The notes: generated from the sequence alone by a model not told the origin. A stretch of DNA of 5,677 nucleotides from Flavobacteriales bacterium UBA2040 (GCA_002332715.1 DDBE01000072.1:1-5677), one strand, 5' to 3'; counted from the first letter of the stretch, positions 1 through 5,580 are shown. Translations and numbers: made by a program.

Positions 1-52
1 TAGTTATTTGTCTGATTCCATTTTTCATAGAGAAAAGCAATAAAATAATCAG

Positions 53-108
53 ATGCGACAGAACCATTCAAAGGCTTAGTAAGAATAAACAAACAGGTTC
101 TGTCGCAT
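53..108. repeat. 13-bp perfect inverted repeat, possible IS ends
   Basis: ATGCGACAGAACC at 53-65 is the exact reverse complement of GGTTCTGTCGCAT at 96-108, with 30 bases between. The repeat could form a stem in RNA. The outward sequence GGTTCTGTCGCA also resembles insertion sequence termini, for example the GGTTCTGTTGCA type I recall for the IS6 family. On that reading, one element would end at 65 and another would begin at 96. No transposase is visible, so the IS reading is a guess; the repeat itself is certain. Confidence 0.55.
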
Positions 109-244
109 TAATTTTATAAAATATCATCCCTATTCCCGCCAATTCATCCCCTCTAACGCATAGCGGAAAACATCATTATCAACAGCTCAATATCTCCCTC
201 CAAAAAGTTCGAGAAGCCTCCCTCCGGCTCCACAAGCAATAAAC

Positions 245-281
245 AAAAAGCGTTGAGCACATTGATGTTTGACGCTTTTTT
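245..281. terminator. Hairpin terminator, probably bidirectional
   Basis: The arm 245-259 (AAAAAGCGTTGAGCA) pairs with 266-280 (TGTTTGACGCTTTTT) across a 6-base loop. The outer nine pairs are perfect on both strands, with a GC-containing core and an A-run/T-run on the two sides, so each strand's RNA ends in a U tract. The inner six positions pair fully only in plus-strand RNA, through three G-U wobbles. It lies 27 bases past the stop of the minus-strand endonuclease gene, which it would terminate. The better pairing in plus-strand RNA suggests it may also serve a convergent gene left of the window. Confidence 0.75.
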
Positions 282-308
282 GTTTCTAAGTAGTCTACTA
301 TGGTTAAG

Positions 309-1388
309 TTAATGTATAAACTTAGTAAAGTAGGACTTATTAGTGTTAAGGTCTCTTAGCATCAAAACATAGCTTCCTTTTGGCAAAGCAGATACATCCA
401 CAACATTAGATTCGAGTTTATTCTCTATCATACTTTGTCCTAAATAATTCAGTATGACATAAGAGTCAATACTTAAATTTGAATGACTTATGATAATTTG
501 ATTTTGAGCAGGGTTAGGATAAATGCTGATTTCACTAATATGAGTCTTAAATAGACCAGCTCCAATAGTAGTATCAGATAACTCAGGCATCCATATTATC
601 CCAATACTGTCACCCCATAAATATTCAGCTAACTCGGGATTGTCAATAAAAGGATTTCGGTTGTGCTGGTAAAAGCTGTCTATTATGTTATTTCTATTAC
701 GCTCCCAGTCACTGACGCTATCAATCCTGTTCCAATGAAGAAGTGTACTTAAGCGAGCTTGCAAGGGGCTTTGGTCAGTATTATTGAGTAATGTGTTAGT
801 CAACTCTAGATCAGGCTCAAAGCCCTCTCCTTCATATCTGACAGCCATATAAAATAACATTCGTGCTACATCTCCTTTAACTGCGTCAGGAGGTTCAAAT
901 GTCCATAAATTAGCATCACGCTTAGACCCTGTATTGAAGCCATTATCTATAATAGATATACAAGTAATGCACGTATCGAAATTTCTATTATTTCTTATGG
1001 AATTAACACTAACATCAGCAGGTCTTAAATGATGTACATCAGTTCCTGCACCATTTTCTGTACCGAAGTCTCCCCTCGATTTAGCCCATACGTGTTCACG
1101 ACTCCATCCAGCAGCATTATTGTATTCTTGCGCCGCATCTATACTTCTACCTGAATATAGTAGGATTACATTATTTGCATTTGCTGTATCTCTGTCGGTG
1201 TGTTTTAAGATATCCCATACATCTGTCGATGATGAAGTATATGTGAATTCTGTGTGATTTTTGATTATTTGATTCAATTCAAACTTCAATGAGTCATCAG
1301 ACTTTTTATGAGCAAGTAGATAATAATTACTGGGCTGTGCAGAAAGCAGATTTGAGATGAGAAGTAAAGCGAATACAATGATTTTCAC
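309..1388 (-). CDS. Secreted endonuclease I family nuclease with T9SS sorting tail
   Basis: The 359-residue product is predicted to be an extracellular nonspecific DNA/RNA endonuclease. Residues 1-18 form a signal peptide ending SAQ. The endonuclease I domain spans about 20-265. It shows REHVW (97-101, with the family's catalytic His at H99), VHHLRP (118-123), the Asn-rich VNSIRNNRNF (128-137), VKGDVARMLFYM (170-181), LLHWNRID (216-223) and QHNRNPFIDNPEL (241-253). These are hallmarks of the Bacillus BsnA/YurI-like branch; in this family a Glu-His and an Asn hold the catalytic metal. A T9SS C-terminal domain follows (about 284-359, SIYPNPAQN at 288-296, PKGSYVLML near the end), implying export and surface attachment or release. 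The start is GTG at 1386-1388: an in-frame TAA lies nine bases upstream and no ATG fits the signal peptide. The gene stands alone, with a hairpin terminator downstream. Its role is probably nutrient or phosphate scavenging, or extracellular DNA degradation (inference). Confidence 0.93.
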   Translation of the reverse strand: MKIIVFALLLISNLLSAQPSNYYLLAHKKSDDSLKFELNQIIKNHTEFTYTSSSTDVWDILKHTDRDTANANNVILLYSGRSIDAAQEYNNAAGWSREHVWAKSRGDFGTENGAGTDVHHLRPADVSVNSIRNNRNFDTCITCISIIDNGFNTGSKRDANLWTFEPPDAVKGDVARMLFYMAVRYEGEGFEPDLELTNTLLNNTDQSPLQARLSTLLHWNRIDSVSDWERNRNNIIDSFYQHNRNPFIDNPELAEYLWGDSIGIIWMPELSDTTIGAGLFKTHISEISIYPNPAQNQIIISHSNLSIDSYVILNYLGQSMIENKLESNVVDVSALPKGSYVLMLRDLNTNKSYFTKFIH

Positions 1389-1427
1389 GATGTAAAGTTA
1401 ATATTAAATTTAGGATATTAACAGTTA

Positions 1428-1451
1428 ACTAATTGACTAGTGGACTAAACG
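1428..1451. repeat. Three contiguous 8-bp imperfect tandem units
   Basis: ACTAATTG, ACTAGTGG and ACTAAACG follow one another without a gap (consensus ACTAnnnG). They lie 40-63 bp upstream of the endonuclease start codon, so they could overlap its promoter. With three imperfect units the array may be chance. Confidence 0.4.
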
Positions 1452-1619
1452 AACTGAGCAACCTTGCGGAGTGCGCTAATAAATATCCTCTCCGTAACGA
1501 GATAATTAGCTTAGATAGCTTCAGAGAATAGAAAACCAAAAACCACAACAGTAAGCTATTTATAATTGGAAAGGAAATGTTAACTTGTAGAAAAACGCGA
1601 TTTAAATCAGCTTGAAAAA

Positions 1620-1644
1620 GTTTAAATTGAGCAAAAATTTAAAC
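1620..1644. repeat. 9-bp A/T-rich inverted repeat
   Basis: GTTTAAATT (1620-1628) and AATTTAAAC (1636-1644) are perfect inverted copies around a 7-base loop. There is no T tract of the terminator kind. A related GGTTTAAACC palindrome occurs at 1870-1879. It could be an operator-like site or chance in AT-rich DNA. Confidence 0.4.
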
Positions 1645-1677
1645 CGCCTCAAATACGCAGTTGTCTCAGATCTCTAA

Positions 1678-1821
1678 TTTTCCGTTAACATCAGAAATGA
1701 CAACAAAATATACTACGGTTGGGTGTTCATTAATATTTCAGAAAAACTGAATGATAAAACTATTCAACGACTCGATACTATTGATATTCTGGATACTATG
1801 GATGATAATAGGGAAATATAG
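1678..1821 (+). other. Open stretch of 47 codons, possible gene remnant
   Basis: After an in-frame TAA at 1675-1677, the plus strand is open until TAG at 1819-1821. The translation has protein-like composition (it contains KIYYGWVFINISEKLND and then LDTIDILDTMDD) rather than the low-complexity look of random AT-rich DNA. It has no ATG near its beginning, so it is more likely a decayed C-terminal fragment than a working gene. The last part includes a duplicated 12-mer (1774-1785 and 1792-1803, one mismatch, 18-bp period). I do not recognise the family. Confidence 0.2.
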
Positions 1822-1860
1822 GATTTTAGGGTGATTGAATTCGAAATACAATTTATAACT

Positions 1861-1884
1861 TAAAAAAATGGTTTAAACCTTTTA
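1861..1884 (-). terminator. Weak candidate terminator of the J-domain gene
   Basis: Reading the minus strand, the stop codon at 1887-1889 is followed by the palindrome GGTTTAAACC (1870-1879) and then by a run of seven Ts (1862-1868 on the complement). The stem is short and A/T-rich, so this is a plausible but weak intrinsic terminator. Confidence 0.4.
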
Positions 1885-1886
1885 TA

Positions 1887-2342
1887 TTACGCCATTTCGG
1901 GCTCCATCGCCTTTTTCGACTTTCGGTAAGTAAAAGAGTTATAGATACTTCTTTTTGCGAAACGAACTTGTTTGTCTGAATTGATTAGTTTTTGGAACAA
2001 AGCAGGTGTAACACCGAAGTATTCGTACACAGAACCGTCTGTAAATGTAATTTCAAGTAACAAACCTTTGTGTTTATAATTCTCGATACCACATTCCATT
2101 ATGGTTTTGTTGTACTCATCTAGATTGGCTGCTTTTGTTTCAGGAGCAATGCTCACTAAGAAATGGTAGGCATCGATAATGGTTTTGCCCATCACTTCAG
2201 CTTCTTCTTTTTTCGCGTCACCATCTTGAAATTTATCGGGGTGCCATTCTTTCACCAATCCGCGGTAAGTTGTTTTCAATTCCTTCAAGTCTAATGCACC
2301 TGTTACGTTGAATAGCGTTTTGTATTGATTAATTCTTTTCAT
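1887..2342 (-). CDS. J-domain (DnaJ-like) protein fused to a KTSC domain
   Basis: The 151-residue product is a small cytoplasmic protein. An N-terminal J domain (about 1-65) carries the HPD tripeptide in EWHPDKF (32-38), the part of J proteins that stimulates Hsp70 (DnaK) ATPase activity, followed by a helix III-like segment (EEAEVMGKTIIDAYHFL). A KTSC-like domain follows (about 93-143: a TDGSVYEYFGV strand pair and a KRSIYNSFTYRK end); this domain is named for its lysyl-tRNA synthetase relatives and has no firm general function. There is no signal peptide or membrane segment. The frame stays open upstream to a TTG at 2403-2405, but that codon lies inside a consensus promoter element. ATG at 2340-2342 begins exactly at the J domain (MKRINQYKTLF) and is therefore chosen. 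A DnaK co-chaperone or RNA-binding adaptor role is inference. Confidence 0.88.
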   Translation of the reverse strand: MKRINQYKTLFNVTGALDLKELKTTYRGLVKEWHPDKFQDGDAKKEEAEVMGKTIIDAYHFLVSIAPETKAANLDEYNKTIMECGIENYKHKGLLLEITFTDGSVYEYFGVTPALFQKLINSDKQVRFAKRSIYNSFTYRKSKKAMEPEMA

Positions 2343-2402
2343 ACCGCGTCTTATTAAAGATGTAAAAGCATTGCAATTAGTGCTTTTGTTTATTTCAGGG
2401 GA

Positions 2403-2410
2403 CAAAAGTA
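2403..2410 (-). promoter_or_regulatory. -7 promoter element of the J-domain gene
   Basis: The minus strand reads TACTTTTG here, an exact match to the Bacteroidota -7 consensus TAnnTTTG. Transcription would begin near 2396, giving a leader of about 55 bases before the ATG at 2342. No clear -33 TTTG is seen upstream. The element argues against the upstream TTG start, which it overlaps. Confidence 0.5.
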
Positions 2411-2466
2411 CATGTTTAATCTGATACGGTAATTATTTATATGATAAATGATATTTGAATCGTCAA

Positions 2467-2528
2467 CGCGCGAGGGATAGAAGCAAACTACCGTGAAGTG
2501 CGGATAGCGCGATCGAGCGCCCGAAAGG
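2467..2528 (+). ncRNA. Structured repeat resembling the flavobacterial Flavo-1 RNA motif
   Basis: CGCGC (2467-2471) pairs with GCGCG (2507-2511). Inside are GAGGGATAGAAG (2472-2483) and GCGGATA (2500-2506), and a small inner hairpin can form (GC 2483-2484 with 2500-2501, ACT 2487-2489 with AGT 2497-2499). This GATAGAAG ... GCGGATAGC layout matches, from memory, a structured element common between genes of flavobacteria, which I associate with the Flavo-1 motif. The usual closing stem there is CCCG/CGGG; here both sides have changed together and still pair. The tail can form AAAGG (2524-2528) with CCTTT (2542-2546). A 7-of-8 match to TAnnTTTG (GATATTTG, 2450-2457) would start transcription just at the stem. 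Its function is unknown. Both flanking genes run the other way. Confidence 0.5.
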
Positions 2529-2534
2529 AAAATC

Positions 2535-2572
2535 AAAATTGCCTTTGAAAAGTAAACAAAGATTGCCTTCGA
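2535..2572. repeat. Imperfect 14-bp direct repeat
   Basis: AAAATTGCCTTTGA (2535-2548) and AAGATTGCCTTCGA (2559-2572) differ at two positions and lie 24 bp apart. The second copy runs into the intergenic repeat at 2565-2588, so the pair may reflect a local duplication of its edge. Confidence 0.5.
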
Positions 2573-2588
2573 CTCCGCTCAGTCATCG
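2565..2588. repeat. Copy of a Bacteroidota intergenic repeat (CTTCGACTCCGCTCAG type)
   Basis: The core CCTTCGACTCCGCTCAG (2566-2582) is a string I recall as recurring between genes in many Bacteroidota, usually seen as CTGAGCGGAGTCGAAGG on the other strand. It folds into a short hairpin (GACT/AGTC around CCGCTC). In fuller copies it continues into GGTGAC; this copy instead reads TCATCG. A partly related inverted repeat (TCGAAATG 2603-2610 with CATTTCGA 2635-2642) follows. Genome copy number cannot be judged from one window. Confidence 0.5.
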
Positions 2589-2602
2589 TTTAGATTTGTG
2601 CT

Positions 2603-2642
2603 TCGAAATGAAACTAGGATTACATTTGGCGTGACATTTCGA
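2603..2642. repeat. 8-bp inverted repeat with 24-base loop
   Basis: TCGAAATG (2603-2610) and CATTTCGA (2635-2642) are perfect inverted copies. The TGACATTTCGA on the right side resembles the GTCATTTCGA-type intergenic repeats that I recall from Bacteroidota. It lies in the 3' region beyond the SGNH hydrolase gene. Confidence 0.4.
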
Positions 2643-2712
2643 TTCTGCAACTATTCCAAAACGAGTATGAGTAATTGTTGGGATTTGGGTTTTATTTTAT
2701 AGACAGATGGCA

Positions 2713-2724
2713 ACTATCGATAGT
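2713..2724. repeat. 12-bp perfect palindrome
   Basis: ACTATCGATAGT is its own reverse complement. It sits 52-63 bp beyond the stop of the SGNH hydrolase gene, past the weak terminator, and has no visible partner gene. It could be a dimeric protein site or chance. Confidence 0.3.
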
Positions 2725-2737
2725 ACTTTAGGTAGTT

Positions 2738-2756
2738 AAAAGACTGTTTATACAGT
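2738..2756 (-). terminator. Weak hairpin terminator of the SGNH hydrolase gene
   Basis: In minus-strand RNA, ACUGU pairs with ACAGU (2752-2756 and 2743-2747) around a 4-base loop. One base later comes a run of four Us (2738-2741). It is 20 bases past the stop codon, in the right place, but the five-pair stem is short. Confidence 0.4.
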
Positions 2757-2775
2757 TCGAGCAAGAACAAACGCG

Positions 2776-4032
2776 TTATTCCTTCGATACTTTTCCCATA
2801 AAAACCTTCCCATCATTTTCGACTTTCAGCCAATACACACCTGCAGCCATTTTAGTTAAATCGATTTGATAGCCATTTCTAGATTTGATATAATTCAGTT
2901 TTGTTTCTTTACCCAGCGGATCAATTATGGTACAATTGTCGATATTATTGATCTCCAAACTAACAAAATTGACTGTCGGATTAGGATATAAGTCTAACAG
3001 CGTAGCAGATTTATGCTCCTCAACACCAGCTCCGGCATAATTTACAAAAGTCCCTGACTTTGTATCTGAAATACCGCAGCAATCTACAGTTAAAAGTAAA
3101 TTATAAACAACATTTGAAACAGGATAAACATGAACAGGGTTCTCATCTGATGAGGTCGTACCATCACCAAAATCCCACAAATAATTGCACGAATTTGTAG
3201 ATTGGTTTGTAAACATTGCAGTCAAATATGAAGATTGCATTGTGAAATCAGCCACTGGATCATATTCCCCAACATGCCACACATCCAAACTATCAAACAC
3301 TACAAACTTTGCAGCCTGACGTATCGTCAAGGCAACGCCTGCAGAAATACCACCATCATCAGCAATTAACATCGGGTCTTTTCTGAAAATGGTCGTATAA
3401 AAACTAACGGCAGCGGCGTAAGTCCCTTCTAGTGAAGGGTGACTGCCATCGCTCGAATAAAGTTGAATACCGCCCAATTGCTCACGAATGTAGCGCCAAA
3501 GCGGTCCAACGGGTGAAACTACTCCATTGTTATCGGTCGCCATTTGATCGTAACGCAGTCGCAACAAACTATCCATTCCTTCATACGTGCACACAGGCGG
3601 CCACGAAGCGCAATTGCTCGCATCGCCGGTTTCACGTCCCCAAGTCATATAAAACATAGTTTCGGTGCAAAGATCCGTTGCCGTGATAAGACTGTCCAAA
3701 AACTGCGCATAGGGAAAAGTTTCAGTTTGTACTTGTCCGATTGGAAATGAAGGCAACTGACTTTGTTCTTGTAGCACAACGAAATCCCAACCACCTTGTT
3801 GAATTTTCGCAAGTGAAGTCGCATTGGTTGAGTGTTGATTCAGCGTATATCCTCCTGGTGTATTACTGTCGAAGATTAAAGTATCACCTGCAGAAAGTGC
3901 CAAAGTCGCTGTTAATTGTGGTAAATTATTGTAATACGTATAACTATTTCCTAAGAAAAGTGCTCTTTTTGTTTCTTGAGCCAAAGCACCCAAAGAAAGT
4001 AAAACAAAGGATAAAACAATACTCTTTTTCAT
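2776..4032 (-). CDS. Secreted SGNH-type hydrolase with PKD domain and T9SS sorting tail
   Basis: The 418-residue product is probably an extracellular esterase or lipase-like hydrolase. Residues 1-18 are a signal peptide (MKKSIVLSFVLLSLGALAQ, cut near A18). The SGNH domain spans about 23-250: FLGNSYTYYNNLP (26-38) holds the nucleophile Ser30, GGYTLNQH (60-67) supplies the block II Gly, WDFVVLQEQS (82-91) occupies block III with Gln where classic members have Asn, and DGSHPS (195-200) holds the catalytic Asp195 and His198. A PKD-type domain (about 259-330, YLWDFGDGTTSSDENPVHVY) probably acts as a spacer or polymer-binding module. A T9SS C-terminal domain (about 344-418, DLYPNPTVNFVSLE, MAAGVYWLKV) directs export across the outer membrane. 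ATG at 4030-4032 is the natural start for the signal peptide. The symporter gene ends 58 bp upstream on the same strand, so co-transcription is possible. The substrate (for example acetylated polysaccharide) is not shown by the sequence. Confidence 0.9.
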   Translation of the reverse strand: MKKSIVLSFVLLSLGALAQETKRALFLGNSYTYYNNLPQLTATLALSAGDTLIFDSNTPGGYTLNQHSTNATSLAKIQQGGWDFVVLQEQSQLPSFPIGQVQTETFPYAQFLDSLITATDLCTETMFYMTWGRETGDASNCASWPPVCTYEGMDSLLRLRYDQMATDNNGVVSPVGPLWRYIREQLGGIQLYSSDGSHPSLEGTYAAAVSFYTTIFRKDPMLIADDGGISAGVALTIRQAAKFVVFDSLDVWHVGEYDPVADFTMQSSYLTAMFTNQSTNSCNYLWDFGDGTTSSDENPVHVYPVSNVVYNLLLTVDCCGISDTKSGTFVNYAGAGVEEHKSATLLDLYPNPTVNFVSLEINNIDNCTIIDPLGKETKLNYIKSRNGYQIDLTKMAAGVYWLKVENDGKVFMGKVSKE

Positions 4033-4060
4033 AGTTCAACTCGTTAAAAATACACCTTCC

Positions 4061-4087
4061 CAATTGTTCATTATCAATTGTTCATTA
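4061..4087. repeat. Two tandem copies of a 14-bp unit
   Basis: CAATTGTTCATTA occurs at 4061-4073 and again at 4075-4087, separated by one T (period 14). Since CAATTG is its own reverse complement, the two copies can also form a 6-bp stem (4061-4066 with 4075-4080). It fills half of the 58-bp gap between the symporter stop and the SGNH hydrolase start. Similar CAATTGTTCATTAT strings recur in intergenic DNA of several bacterial groups, from memory. It is not a convincing terminator, as no T run follows on the minus strand. Confidence 0.6.
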
Positions 4088-4090
4088 AAA

Positions 4091-5488
4091 TTAAAGTTTC
4101 TCCGACTTCCCAATAATCGCAGAAACAGTCGCATCGCTCGTTACATTCACAACAGTGCGGCACATGTCTAAAATTCTATCCAAGGGATAAATAATTACTA
4201 TCCATAATGGATTTAAGCCCAAACTGGTAAGTACAATCATCAACATAATTAATCCTGCACTTGGAACCGCTGCAGCACCGATAGAAGCTAAGGTAGTTGT
4301 GCCAACGATGCCCAGTTGTTGCATTAGTGATAAATCGACATCATGGTATTGTGCTAAGAAGATAACAGCTATCGCTTGATAAAGTGACGTTCCATCCATG
4401 TTGACCGTTGCCCCAATTGGCAAAACGAAGTCAGTAGCTGCTTTTGGCACTTTTAAATTATGTTCCACACATTCGATAGTTACTGGTAAAGTAGCTGCAC
4501 TCGATGAAGTAGAAAAAGCCAAGAACTGTGCTGGAGCCAAACCTCTAAAGAAATTTTGATAGCCTATTTTTACTCCGAATATCCGCATCATTAAAGGATA
4601 GAATCCAAATAAAAGTAACGCCAATCCTATCACAACAAGTAAACCATATTTACTCAGACTAGTGAAAATATTCCATATCTCTTCGGGTGAATTGGCCATT
4701 TGTGCCAAAACACCAGCCATTAAACAGAATACGAAGAACGGTGCAGCCATCATAACGATATTCACCATTTTGATAAAGACCTCGTTCATGCCATCGCAAA
4801 ACTTAGAAATTACCTCTGATTTATCATTAGGTATAAAAGCAAGACAAATTCCGAAGAACAAGGCGAAGAAAATCACTTGAAGCATTTTGGTTCCATCGCT
4901 CATGGCTAACATAATATTCTCTGGCACCATATCGACTATGGGTTGCAAAGGACCACTTTCTTTTGTTTTCAGTGCATCATCTTTCTTTCCCGCCAATTTT
5001 TTATAATCCGCTTTTTCAGAATCTTTTTGCATTAACTCCTTCACTTCAGCCATTTTTTCAGGACTTGCCGTTGCTATTCTGTTATCGTTGTCTTTGATTT
5101 CTATATTGTTGTCATGCGCCCAAATTTCGTACATCAATCGGGAGTTCAATTTTTGATTAGCATCCGATTGCACCCCAGGTTTAAAAGTATTCACCAAAAG
5201 TAAACCAATCGTAATGGAAGCAACGGTCGTCAACAGATACAACCCAAGCGTCTTGGCTCCCATTCTGCCCAATTTCGATAAATCCCCCATTGAGGTAACC
5301 CCGGTGATAATGCTAAACAACACCAAAGGAACCGCAATAAACTTGAGGCAATTGATGAAAATCGTTCCGAAAGGAGCTATCCAGTCCTTGGTGATTTTAT
5401 TCCATCCAAATTGGACAGATAAGAGTGCCCAAATTATACCAAGAACCATCGCGATGATGATTTTCCAATGCAATGCCAATTTTTTCAT
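4091..5488 (-). CDS. Dicarboxylate/amino acid:cation symporter (DAACS, GltP/DctA-like)
   Basis: The 465-residue inner-membrane protein is a complete member of the DAACS (glutamate transporter) family, taking up acidic amino acids or C4-dicarboxylates with H+ or Na+. Visible landmarks are TM1 (9-25), TM2 (about 38-65), TM3 (about 78-100), the serine motif STSSS (326-330) of hairpin 1, NMDGT (363-367) of the cation/substrate site, the hairpin 2 segment ASIGAAAVPSAG (401-412), and DRILDMCRTVVNVT (437-450). In the last, Asp441 and Arg444 match the residues that in GltPh bind the substrate amino group and side-chain carboxylate; the Arg favours an acidic substrate. Residues about 106-178, between TM3 and TM4, are a long charged, Lys-rich insertion on the periplasmic side, absent from compact GltPh-like members. 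ATG at 5486-5488 is the start; no Shine-Dalgarno is seen. The first codons are duplicated in inverted orientation at the right edge of the window. Confidence 0.93.
   Translation of the reverse strand: MKKLALHWKIIIAMVLGIIWALLSVQFGWNKITKDWIAPFGTIFINCLKFIAVPLVLFSIITGVTSMGDLSKLGRMGAKTLGLYLLTTVASITIGLLLVNTFKPGVQSDANQKLNSRLMYEIWAHDNNIEIKDNDNRIATASPEKMAEVKELMQKDSEKADYKKLAGKKDDALKTKESGPLQPIVDMVPENIMLAMSDGTKMLQVIFFALFFGICLAFIPNDKSEVISKFCDGMNEVFIKMVNIVMMAAPFFVFCLMAGVLAQMANSPEEIWNIFTSLSKYGLLVVIGLALLLFGFYPLMMRIFGVKIGYQNFFRGLAPAQFLAFSTSSSAATLPVTIECVEHNLKVPKAATDFVLPIGATVNMDGTSLYQAIAVIFLAQYHDVDLSLMQQLGIVGTTTLASIGAAAVPSAGLIMLMIVLTSLGLNPLWIVIIYPLDRILDMCRTVVNVTSDATVSAIIGKSEKL
5401..5484 (-). repeat. Left arm of an 84-bp inverted repeat inside the symporter gene
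   Basis: This stretch is codons 2 to 29 of the symporter. Its reverse complement recurs at 5594-5677 with 83 of 84 bases identical; the sole difference is G5425 (C on the coding strand) against T5653. The homology ends at the A-run just after the start codon and continues to the last base of the window, so the true arm may be longer. Confidence 0.95.
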
Positions 5489-5539
5489 GTTCGAAATTAA
5501 TTATTTGTAGGAGAAATACACGTTTATTTCAAAAGAACT

Positions 5540-5547
5540 CAAATTTA
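5540..5547 (-). promoter_or_regulatory. -7 promoter element of the symporter gene
   Basis: The minus strand reads TAAATTTG, an exact match to TAnnTTTG. It would place the transcript start near 5533 and give a leader of about 45 bases. There is no clear -33 TTTG; instead a G-rich tract (5561-5577) occupies that position. No equally good element faces right in 5485-5593, so the spacer seems to carry one promoter, aimed at the left copy. Confidence 0.5.
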
Positions 5548-5560
5548 CTTCCTTGATTGA

Positions 5561-5580
5561 GGTGGGATGGTGGGAGGTGA
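5561..5580 (+). other. G-rich tract with a perfect anti-SD complement
   Basis: Five G runs (5561-5562, 5564-5566, 5569-5570, 5572-5574, 5576-5577) with one- or two-base loops stand out in AT-rich DNA and could form a two-layer G-quadruplex on the plus strand. The end, GGAGGTGA (5573-5580), complements the 16S rRNA 3' end over eight bases, yet no start codon in a long frame follows at a suitable distance. The only ATG nearby (5567) gives a 7-codon frame ending in TAA at 5588-5590. Confidence 0.4.

Larger units (their letters stand above)
1..308. other. Left-edge region without a convincing gene
   Basis: No well-supported gene lies here. A plus-strand frame is open from 3 to 119 (38 codons before TAA) without a plausible start and without a recognisable product. 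A minus-strand frame could begin at an ATG at 28 (MKNGIRQIT) and run off the left edge, but nine codons cannot be identified. The interpretable parts are the inverted repeat 53-108 and the hairpin terminator 245-281, given separately. Positions 120-244 show only a repeated CTCCCTCC octamer (194-201 and 218-225). Confidence 0.6.
1389..1886. other. 498-bp intergenic region, mostly uncharacterised
   Basis: This gap separates the endonuclease gene from the end of the J-domain gene. It must contain the endonuclease promoter, but I see only near matches to TAnnTTTG (TAAATTTA and TAACTTTA on the minus strand, just before the GTG). It also holds the 8-bp tandem triplet 1428-1451, the A/T-rich inverted repeat 1620-1644, an open stretch at 1678-1821, and the probable terminator of the J-domain gene. 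No RNA gene was recognised. Confidence 0.6.

Noticed and set aside
194..230. Possible G-quadruplex on the minus strand from the CTCCCTCC repeats
   Set aside because: The G runs are short and unevenly spaced, and no gene or promoter is placed to be affected.
1464..1497. 8-bp stem TTGCGGAG / CTCCGTAA upstream of the endonuclease gene
   Set aside because: It needs a G-U wobble and an 18-base loop, has no T run, and shows no link to a transcript.
1774..1803. Duplicated 12-mer GATACTATTGAT / GATACTATGGAT as a possible CRISPR-like or regulatory array
   Set aside because: Only two units, with a 6-bp gap, inside a protein-like open stretch; no array structure.
2343..2405. 21-residue N-terminal extension of the J-domain protein from TTG at 2405
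   Set aside because: The TTG is inside an exact TAnnTTTG promoter element, and the J domain begins at the downstream ATG.
3432..4034. Three plus-strand open frames (3432-3659, 3544-3750, 3741-4034) opposite the SGNH hydrolase gene
   Set aside because: They lie wholly or almost wholly antisense to a gene with clear domains, have no recognisable product, and overlap one another.
4662..5510. Two plus-strand open frames (4662-4880 and 5214-5510) opposite the symporter gene
   Set aside because: They are antisense to conserved transmembrane coding sequence and show no domain or plausible start signal.
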